Positions 55,111-61,760 of a stretch of 61,760 bases of DNA are shown here, in pieces. Positions within the stretch are counted from its first letter, which is position 1; the number at the start of each line of letters is the position of its first letter. The stretch covers positions 1 to 61,760 of the forward strand of contig CACPHX010000008.1 of assembly GCA_902633975.1 (NCBI GenBank), given 5' to 3'. The translations under genes and the position numbers were made by a program. Source of the stretch: an uncultured Marinoscillum sp. Its GTDB lineage: Bacteria; Bacteroidota; Bacteroidia; Cytophagales; MED-G16. Under the pieces are notes generated by a model. The model searched no databases, had not been told where the DNA came from, and saw only the letters and a list, made by a program, of their open reading frames with translations.

Positions 55111-55956
55111 TTAATCTGAATGTTTAGAGCCTTTTTTGAACTCTGCCATTTTATCTATTAGGAAATTGCTTTGCTCAATCATATCTGATATGTGATTTTT
55201 TAAGTATTTTCTGTTATCCTTAAAATTACTTTTGAACTCATCGTAATTTTGATTTTTTACCATTTCTAATAAATTTTTAGATGTTTCAAGATACAAATCT
55301 AGAACTTCTCTATTAGCTGGGTTATCCATTATGATGTTTGTGTATAAGTTTTCATCGCCTCCAGTTATTCTGGATGAAAATGAAATATTTGATTGATAAA
55401 TAGGACTACATATCTCCATCACTTTGTCAAAATCTAAATCAAGTTTTTTCATTGCAGTAGTAAAACAAACATGAGAAAAGTGTGTCATTCCCTGAATTAA
55501 ACTCATGTATTTATCATGTTCTTCAATTGAGTTCATCTCAGTTATATTTAAGCCAATTTTTTTGAATATTTCTTTGATTTCTTTATAATATGGACCTTCA
55601 GAGACAGGAATAGTTATTATGTTTTGACCAATTATTGTATTTAATGGACCAAAAAGGGGATGACATGAAACAAATTCGAAATCAAATTTAACATCTTTGA
55701 TAATGGACTTTACTGAGGTAAAATCACTAAAAACTTGATCATTCCTAATTTTACTTTTAATATTATTTATTACATCTAAGGTTTGATCTATTGGTACGCA
55801 TAAAATAATCCAGTCGGACTTTTCAATTAGTAGATTTTCCTGATCTTTAGAGGATTCATCAGAGATAATTACACTTAAATTTAATTTCTCGAATGCTCTT
55901 CTGAAGGTAGAGCCTATCTTTCCAGAACCTCCAATAATTCCAATATTTTTAATCAT
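55111..55956 (-). CDS. Prephenate dehydrogenase family protein
   Basis: 281 residues. N-terminal Rossmann GIIGGSGKIGSTFRRAF, CVPIDQTLDVI near 54, SCHPLFGP near 97 (catalytic-His region) and QGMTHFSHV near 155, then a helical dimerisation domain. It would oxidise prephenate to 4-hydroxyphenylpyruvate in tyrosine synthesis. No chorismate mutase or other aromatic-pathway gene is next to it. Confidence 0.88.
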   Translation of the reverse strand: MIKNIGIIGGSGKIGSTFRRAFEKLNLSVIISDESSKDQENLLIEKSDWIILCVPIDQTLDVINNIKSKIRNDQVFSDFTSVKSIIKDVKFDFEFVSCHPLFGPLNTIIGQNIITIPVSEGPYYKEIKEIFKKIGLNITEMNSIEEHDKYMSLIQGMTHFSHVCFTTAMKKLDLDFDKVMEICSPIYQSNISFSSRITGGDENLYTNIIMDNPANREVLDLYLETSKNLLEMVKNQNYDEFKSNFKDNRKYLKNHISDMIEQSNFLIDKMAEFKKGSKHSD

Positions 55957-56041
55957 AAAAACCGTTTTAGGGTCACGAATATATCCTATTTTTAAAAATC
56001 ATAAAAAATAATGTAATTTTAATTTATCTAAACAACACCCA

Positions 56042-57670
56042 ATGAAGCATATATATTTTTTTCTTTTTTCATTCCTTCCTTATACGATTCTTGCAAAAGA
56101 TCCATATCCAAAGAATCCAAATATTGATATTCTAAATTATAAATTTGAGATACACTTAAACGACACATCAGATATCATTTATGGTAGTGCAGACATAGCC
56201 CTAAATATTAAGGATTCAGAAGATAGAGTAAGATTGGATCTGATTTCACAGGGTAAAGATGGAATGGGTATGGAAGTTAAAAAAGTTACATTCAACGGCT
56301 TGGAAGTAAGTTATTCTCATTATAATGATGTGCTCTTAATCGAAACCGGGGCATTAGAATATTCATCACGCGACATAATTAATGTGGTATATGGTGGTAT
56401 GCCAATTACAGGATTGATTATAGGGCCTAATATGCATGGAGATAGAACGTTTTTTAGTGATAATTGGCCTAATAAAGCTAGAAATTGGCTACCTCTAGTA
56501 GATCATCCTTATGACAAGTCTACAGCAGAATTTGTTGTAATTGCTCCTAATCATTACCAGGTTATATCCAACGGATTATTAGTTGAAGAAACGAACTTAA
56601 ATAAAGAATTAAAAAAGACTCACTGGAAACAATCAGTTCCTATATCATGTTGGCTTTACGCATTAGGAGTTGCAGAGTTTGCAGTCGACTATGTTGATTA
56701 TTTTGAAGGCAAGTCCATTCAAACTTGGGTATATAAGCAAGATAGAGATAATGGTTTCTATGACTTTAAAATTCCTACAAAACACACAATGGAGTTTTTC
56801 TCAGACTACATAGGGCCTTTTGCTTATGAAAAGCTAGCAAATGTTCAGTCAAATAGTGTTAAGGGTGGAATGGAATCTGCAACAGCAATCTTTTATAGTG
56901 ATGTGTCAGTTACTGGTGATAGAAGTGTTAGGTGGAGAAATGTAGTGATACATGAAGTTGCTCATCAATGGTTTGGGAATTGTGTAACAGAGTATGACTG
57001 GGATGATGTATGGTTAAGTGAGGGGTTTGCTACTTATTTCACTCTTATGTTTAGGGAACATGCATACGGCAGAGACGATTTTGTTAATGGTTTAAATGAT
57101 GCAAAGAGGTTAGTATATAACCATTATAAGACTGATAAGGAATCGTCAATAGTTCATAACAACCTTAAAGACATGAAAGATGTTTTAACATATAGTCTTC
57201 AATATCAGAAAGGCGCTTGGGTTCTTCATATGCTTAGAAACTACGTAGGAGAAGATAATTTCAGGAAGGGTATTAGAAATTATTATAAGAAATACTATAA
57301 CTCAACAACAACAACAAATCAGTTTAAAACTGAAATGGAAGTTGTATCTGGTATGAGTTTAGATACTTTTTTTGATCAGTGGTTATACAAAGGTGGTAAT
57401 ATGGTTTTAGATGGTAATTGGAAATTTGATGAAAAGAAAGGTAGGATAGAGGTAAATTTAAACCAAGTACAAAATGATGGTTATTTATTTGAAATGCCTG
57501 TAGAATTAGGAATTTCATATAATGACAAAAATTTAGAAAAAATTCAAACCGTAAAACTAGAAAAAGAAAAAGGTAGGTTTTATATTGCTTCAGATAGTAA
57601 ACCTATTTCTATTAATATTGACCCAAATACAAAACTGTTGGCTATCTGGGACTTTAATGAAATTAAATAA
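56042..57670 (+). CDS. M1 family metallopeptidase (short form)
   Basis: 542 residues with a signal peptide (to about residue 19). The zinc site is VVIHEVAHQWFGN (near 303-315) with the downstream Glu in WLSEGFATYF. The exopeptidase motif usually written GxMEN is GGMES here (near 275). The protein lacks the large C-terminal helical domain of PepN-type enzymes, ending after a beta-sandwich. It probably trims peptides in the periplasm or outside the cell. Six bases before the LVIVD gene. Confidence 0.9.
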   Translation: MKHIYFFLFSFLPYTILAKDPYPKNPNIDILNYKFEIHLNDTSDIIYGSADIALNIKDSEDRVRLDLISQGKDGMGMEVKKVTFNGLEVSYSHYNDVLLIETGALEYSSRDIINVVYGGMPITGLIIGPNMHGDRTFFSDNWPNKARNWLPLVDHPYDKSTAEFVVIAPNHYQVISNGLLVEETNLNKELKKTHWKQSVPISCWLYALGVAEFAVDYVDYFEGKSIQTWVYKQDRDNGFYDFKIPTKHTMEFFSDYIGPFAYEKLANVQSNSVKGGMESATAIFYSDVSVTGDRSVRWRNVVIHEVAHQWFGNCVTEYDWDDVWLSEGFATYFTLMFREHAYGRDDFVNGLNDAKRLVYNHYKTDKESSIVHNNLKDMKDVLTYSLQYQKGAWVLHMLRNYVGEDNFRKGIRNYYKKYYNSTTTTNQFKTEMEVVSGMSLDTFFDQWLYKGGNMVLDGNWKFDEKKGRIEVNLNQVQNDGYLFEMPVELGISYNDKNLEKIQTVKLEKEKGRFYIASDSKPISINIDPNTKLLAIWDFNEIK

Positions 57671-57676
57671 ACAATA

Positions 57677-59671
57677 ATGAAAAATTACATATTACAAATT
57701 CTATTTTTAACTATTTCTTTAACGGGATTTTCTCAAACAAAAACGATTGAGTCGGATCTAATGGATCTAAAAATGAACGTGGGAGATACATTTACTCCAA
57801 GCAGTTACGTTATGAGTTCTGACGGATCAACAACATCCTGTGATAATATGATTTATTATAATAAACAAGGTGTTTTTAGTACTGCTAAGTCTATTCAAGT
57901 AGATAACGAGTCAGGAAAAATTATTGCTAATCAACCTGGATTACATGAGGTTGTTGCTGTATGCATAACAGAAGGAGGTAAAAGGTTTAGCAGAACTTTT
58001 GTCGTTGACGTTCAATTTCCAGCTGTTAAAGAAATTAAAATTTCATTAGATTCTGACAAAGTGTACGAAGGAACATATATCCCGATTTCTTACGAAGTTA
58101 TAGATGAGATGGGTTTTGTTAGAGAAAATGTAAACTTTTCAATAAAATCATCAAATTCCAACCTGGTTGTTGATGATGTTAATAACATAAAAGCAGTTAA
58201 ATCAGGGAATGTTACTTTGAATGCTACATATGAAGGTATTACTGGTACACTGAACTTAGATGTATTGAAAAATCCAGTCGAGTACATTGAACTTTCATCT
58301 AATGCTGATCAGGCTAGGACAGGAGATGTTATCCAATTAAAAGCAGAAGCCTACAATAAAAAAGGTCAGGTTCTATCTAACATACCTTTTGAGTTTTCTT
58401 TCAAAGGCAAATCTTTCGATAAAAGTAATACTGCATCTGGTCTAATAATGAATGATGGAAGGTTTGTTGCTGATGTCTCAGGTAATTATTTAGTTACTGC
58501 CTCTCTTGGTAATGTTTCTGTTTCTAAAGCATTAAACATTTATGAGAGAAATGTTAAAAGAGATGTTGTAAAAGTTGGAACAGGTCTTGTAAACGATAAA
58601 CACACCTCTGACTTTTGGGTTTTTGAAGGTGTTGACGGAAGAGATTATGCTGTTACAGGAACATGGGGTGCAGATGGCACATCATACTTTTGGGATGTTA
58701 CTGACCCTTCTAATATCTTAAAGATAGATAGTGTTCAAGTTGATGCAAGAACAGTAAATGATGTGAAAGTTTCTGAGGATGGTAAAATAGCTATAATAAG
58801 TAGAGAGGGAGCTTCTAATAGAAAAAATGGTATCATTATTATTGATGTAACAAACCCAAGAGATGTCAAAATTATTTCAGAATACACAAAAAATTTAACA
58901 GGTGGTGTACATAACTTATTTATATACCAAGATCATGTTTATGCATTGAGTGCAGGACAAAAATATTATATTTTAAATATCGAAGATCCAGTCAACCCAA
59001 TTGAAGTTGGAATGTTTGAGCTAGGTAAAGAAGGCCAAGCTATTCACGATGTTTGGATTGAAGATGGAATAGCATATTCATCAAATTGGAGAGATGGTGT
59101 TTACATGGTTGATGTAGGAAATGGTATTGCTGGCGGCTCACCGTCTAATCCAGTAGCTTTTGGTAATTATAATTATGCAAGTGGTGCACATCACGCAACT
59201 TACCCATTCAAGAGTAAGTCAACAGGTAAGTTTTATACTGTCTTAGGAGATGAGATCTTTCCAAATGGTATTGATGTTAATGCGCCAAACGAGACTGCAG
59301 GTTTCCTTCATTTTGTTGATTTTACTGATGTTGATAATCCAGTTGAAATTGCAAGGTATGAGTTACCTGGTCACGGATCACACAATTATTGGATAGAAGA
59401 TGATATCCTATACGTAGCGATGTATTCTGGAGGTGTCAGAGTAGTAGATATATCTGGTGATTTGATGGGCGATCTTTATAAGCAAGGAAGAGAAATAGGT
59501 TACATACTTCCTGGAGACAAAGATGGTTATATTCCATTTGCTACCATGTCTTGGGGTGCTCAGCTCTATAAAGGACATGTTTTTTATTCAGATTGGAATA
59601 GTGGTATTGGTGCTGCAAAGGTAATGCCTGTTAAGCCTGACAATTCTAAAGTTAATCAGTACCTAAATTGA
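57677..59671 (+). CDS. LVIVD-repeat / Ig-like domain exported protein
   Basis: 664 residues with a signal peptide (to about 20, GFSQ). Residues about 20-290 form Ig-like/BIG2-type domains; from about 300 on there are LVIVD propeller repeats: GIIIIDVTNPRDVKIISEY, YYILNIEDPVNPIEVGMFE, GVYMVDVGN, and HFVDFTDVDNPVEIARYELPG. A His-rich pattern (GVHNLFIYQDHVYAL, HDVWIED, GAHHATYP, GSHNYWIED) recurs at blade edges. Extracellular propeller; activity unknown. Its stop overlaps the next ATG (tgATG). Confidence 0.85.
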   Translation: MKNYILQILFLTISLTGFSQTKTIESDLMDLKMNVGDTFTPSSYVMSSDGSTTSCDNMIYYNKQGVFSTAKSIQVDNESGKIIANQPGLHEVVAVCITEGGKRFSRTFVVDVQFPAVKEIKISLDSDKVYEGTYIPISYEVIDEMGFVRENVNFSIKSSNSNLVVDDVNNIKAVKSGNVTLNATYEGITGTLNLDVLKNPVEYIELSSNADQARTGDVIQLKAEAYNKKGQVLSNIPFEFSFKGKSFDKSNTASGLIMNDGRFVADVSGNYLVTASLGNVSVSKALNIYERNVKRDVVKVGTGLVNDKHTSDFWVFEGVDGRDYAVTGTWGADGTSYFWDVTDPSNILKIDSVQVDARTVNDVKVSEDGKIAIISREGASNRKNGIIIIDVTNPRDVKIISEYTKNLTGGVHNLFIYQDHVYALSAGQKYYILNIEDPVNPIEVGMFELGKEGQAIHDVWIEDGIAYSSNWRDGVYMVDVGNGIAGGSPSNPVAFGNYNYASGAHHATYPFKSKSTGKFYTVLGDEIFPNGIDVNAPNETAGFLHFVDFTDVDNPVEIARYELPGHGSHNYWIEDDILYVAMYSGGVRVVDISGDLMGDLYKQGREIGYILPGDKDGYIPFATMSWGAQLYKGHVFYSDWNSGIGAAKVMPVKPDNSKVNQYLN

Positions 59672-60756
59672 TGAGATTACTTTTATTTTTTACTGCTTTT
59701 TTAATAAGTAATAGTGCATTTTCGCAAAACTATTATTTATATGTTGCTGCTGAATCAGACGATATGGTTTCCTTACTTAGGTTTGATGGTTCTGAATTAA
59801 TTGAAGAGGAAAGATTTGAAGTAGGGGTGATGCCAACTGAAATCGAGGGGCCTCATGGTATAACTGTTGATCCAAATGGTAAATATTGGTATCTTTCATT
59901 AGCTCACGGGAGTCCTTACGGAACATTAACTAAATATTCAACTGAAACGAATAAACCTATTTCAAGTACCAAATTAGGTCTTTTTCCTGCAACAATGCAG
60001 ATATCTGAGGCAACAGGTCTTCTCTATTGTGTCAATTTTAACCTTCATGGTGAAATGAAGCCAAGTACTGTTTCTGTAGTTGATCCTGAAATTATGGTTG
60101 AAATTAAACAAATAACTACTGGAGCAATGCCTCACGGCTCTAGAATTTCTTCTGATGGTCTATATCAGTACTCTGTTGCTATGATGTCTGGAGAGTTATT
60201 TGAGATTGATGCAATATCTCTGAAGGTTAAAAGAAAACTGAATCTTGAAAAGATGAATATGATGTCCTCTGGTAACCATCAAATGAATGGCAATCATTCC
60301 ATGAAAATGTCACATTCTATGGTTCAGCCTACTTGGGTTATACCACATCCTTCAAAAAAAATAGCTTATGTAGCCGGAAATGGATCAAATGAAATAATTG
60401 AGGTTAATTTGGACGATTGGGTAATATCAAAAAGAATAAATGTTGGAAAAGGACCTTACAACGTAGAGATATCTCCAAACGGAAAGTATTTAGTTGCTAC
60501 TCTGAAAGGGGAGGGAAGTACTGGAATATGGGATTTAGAAGATTTGACCAAAAATAAAGTTTTAAAAAATACGACTATGGTTTCACACGGAATTGCAATC
60601 TCATCAGATAGCAAATATGCATTTATTTCTGTCGAAGGAATTGGTGGAGAACCAGGGAAAGTAGATGTAATAGATCTTAAAAATATGTATCTTAAAAGTT
60701 CAGTTGACGTAGGAAAACAGGCGGGAGGTATAGCTTTTTGGAAGATTTCAGACTAA
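59671..60756 (+). CDS. YVTN-type beta-propeller protein with a Met/His-rich insertion
   Basis: 361 residues from the ATG at 59671; a TTG one codon earlier is less likely. Signal peptide ending near NSAFSQ. Seven-bladed YncE-like propeller with PHGITVDPNGKYWYLSLAHGSP, NVEISPNGKYLVATLKG and HGIAISSDSKYAFISVEG. Residues about 195-217 are a 23-residue loop holding seven Met and three His, placed between blades. Such a loop could bind copper or another soft metal (inference). Coupled to the LVIVD gene upstream. Confidence 0.85.
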   Translation: MRLLLFFTAFLISNSAFSQNYYLYVAAESDDMVSLLRFDGSELIEEERFEVGVMPTEIEGPHGITVDPNGKYWYLSLAHGSPYGTLTKYSTETNKPISSTKLGLFPATMQISEATGLLYCVNFNLHGEMKPSTVSVVDPEIMVEIKQITTGAMPHGSRISSDGLYQYSVAMMSGELFEIDAISLKVKRKLNLEKMNMMSSGNHQMNGNHSMKMSHSMVQPTWVIPHPSKKIAYVAGNGSNEIIEVNLDDWVISKRINVGKGPYNVEISPNGKYLVATLKGEGSTGIWDLEDLTKNKVLKNTTMVSHGIAISSDSKYAFISVEGIGGEPGKVDVIDLKNMYLKSSVDVGKQAGGIAFWKISD

Positions 60757-60777
60757 TTTTTATATAATTATATATCA

Positions 60778-61760
60778 GTGAAATATTTATTTATAGTTAT
60801 TTTAATATTGACATCATGTAAGAGTGATTATCATAATCATTATGATATTGATAATAAGGTTGATGAACTGTTGTCAGAAATGACATTAGAGGAAAAAATT
60901 GGTCAAATGGCCCAAGTCAACTTAACAGTAGTTGCTAAAGGACCCTCAAAATGGAAATCAACTTTTCCATTAGAAGTTGATCCAAAAAGAGTCAAAAGAG
61001 CTATTGTTAAATATAAAATTGGTTCAGTTCTAAATACAATAAATACCACCGCCCAAACAAAAGAAATATGGTATAAAACAATATCAGATATACAAAAGTA
61101 TGCAATTGACAGCACTAGAATGAAAATACCTATAATATATGGTATTGATGCAATTCATGGTACTACCTATACTGCTGGATCAACAATGTTCCCACAACAA
61201 ATTAATACTGCAGCAAGTTGGAATGAAGAAAATGCATACAATATGGCATTAGTTACAGCATATGAAACTAGAGCTTCTGGCATACCGTGGAATTTTTCTC
61301 CTGTATTAGATTTAGGTATTGACCCAAGATTTCCAAGACAATTTGAGACATTTGGAGAAGACCCTCTTATAGTAGAGAGATTTGGGGAAGCTATGATAAA
61401 GGGATACCAAGGTGTGAATAATGATATTTCAAATAAGAATAATGTTGCGGCCTGCATGAAACATTTTGTTGGTTATCAAGCAGTTATATCTGGAAAAGAT
61501 AGAACACCAGCTTATATTCCAGAAAATGTTTTATCAGAATATCATATTGAACCTTTTAGGAAAGCTATTGATGCTGGTGCAAAAACAATAATGATAAATT
61601 CAGGTCTTATTAATGGCTTGCCCGTTCATGCAAATTATGAACTAATGATAAATGTTTTGAGGAATAAACTTGGATTTGAAGGTGTAATATTAACAGATTG
61701 GCAAGATATAAATAAACTTCACGATAGAGATAAAATTGCTAAAAATATAAAGGATGCTAT
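60778..61760 (+). CDS. Glycoside hydrolase family 3 (beta-glucosidase-like), 3' partial
   Basis: Runs off the window's end; 327 residues visible from a GTG at 60778. Lipobox-like LILTSCKSD near 10-17. GH3 landmarks: SEMTLEEKIGQMAQV near 34, IPIIYGIDAIHGTTYT near 118-133, FSPVLDLGIDPRFPRQFETFGEDP near 175-198, CMKHFVGY near 226 and the nucleophile Asp in GVILTDWQD near 300-308. Outer-membrane-anchored or periplasmic exo-glycosidase; the sugar is unknown. Confidence 0.92.
   Translation, partial: MKYLFIVILILTSCKSDYHNHYDIDNKVDELLSEMTLEEKIGQMAQVNLTVVAKGPSKWKSTFPLEVDPKRVKRAIVKYKIGSVLNTINTTAQTKEIWYKTISDIQKYAIDSTRMKIPIIYGIDAIHGTTYTAGSTMFPQQINTAASWNEENAYNMALVTAYETRASGIPWNFSPVLDLGIDPRFPRQFETFGEDPLIVERFGEAMIKGYQGVNNDISNKNNVAACMKHFVGYQAVISGKDRTPAYIPENVLSEYHIEPFRKAIDAGAKTIMINSGLINGLPVHANYELMINVLRNKLGFEGVILTDWQDINKLHDRDKIAKNIKDA

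Noticed and set aside
1..61760. tRNA, rRNA, IS elements, prophage, CRISPR array or integron
   Set aside because: None could be recognised by reading; repeats present are in-frame protein repeats, and no transposase, integrase or Cas motifs were seen.

Overview
The window looks like an AT-rich chromosome segment from a marine-type Bacteroidota, most likely of Flavobacteriales affinity. The evidence is two PorP/SprF genes beside proteins with gliding-motility-type (type B) C-terminal sorting domains, one type A T9SS sorting domain, a DUF3078 protein, a Porin_10-like barrel, Bacteroidota-style -7 promoter boxes (TAnnTTTG) and few Shine-Dalgarno sequences. Genes are dense, often with ATGA or taATG overlaps. 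I see no rRNA, tRNA, insertion sequence, prophage or CRISPR array.

Layout. (1) 1-9.5 kb: a cell-surface block with a Ca-binding-repeat protein, PorP/SprF, an OmpA/PD40 protein, a large cadherin/Ig-like repeat protein and a second PorP/SprF, i.e. two substrate plus outer-membrane-partner pairs of type IX secretion. (2) 9.5-16.8 kb: topoisomerase IV (parE, parC), coaX, an unusual PAS-UbiA prenyltransferase fusion and a histidine phosphatase. (3) 16.8-18.7 kb, minus strand: zinc-ribbon coiled-coil protein and Nif3-like protein, divergent from lpxK with only 5 bp between start codons. (4) 18.7-29.1 kb: eight co-directional genes: lpxK, two outer-membrane proteins, then a tightly overlapping set of Tat-signal class V aminotransferase, sterol-desaturase-like oxygenase, Thr/Ser-dehydratase-like enzyme, ornithine-cyclodeaminase-like enzyme and a sortilin/BNR propeller protein. 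(5) 29.1-34.8 kb, minus strand: zwf, pgl, an Nramp-like transporter lacking the canonical metal ligands, and pxpA, pxpB, pxpC (5-oxoprolinase); gnd is divergent.

(6) 36.4-48.2 kb: an accessory-like stretch of short genes: DUF3078, a DUF1080-type domain, SemiSWEET, SDR, HExxH lipoprotein, alpha/beta hydrolase, SOUL, DUF2237, CotH, phosphoribosyltransferase, a YhhQ-type transporter and many small orphan membrane proteins. I add five small genes (38547-38681, 38794-38934, 48028-48201, 53401-53547, 54263-54430) found by reading the gaps. (7) 48.2-54.9 kb: a 1472-residue secreted mosaic protein, a possible ART-fold protein, a fasciclin protein with a clear terminator, and a lipoprotein. (8) 55.1 kb to end: prephenate dehydrogenase, short M1 aminopeptidase, LVIVD-repeat protein, a YVTN propeller with a Met/His-rich insertion, and the start of a GH3 glycosidase.

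Most unusual points: the ligand-less Nramp relative inside a 5-oxoprolinase operon that also carries the oxidative pentose phosphate genes, the PAS-UbiA fusion, the five-gene enzyme operon in region 4, and the Met/His-rich propeller loop. All functional calls come from reading motifs; no database search was run.
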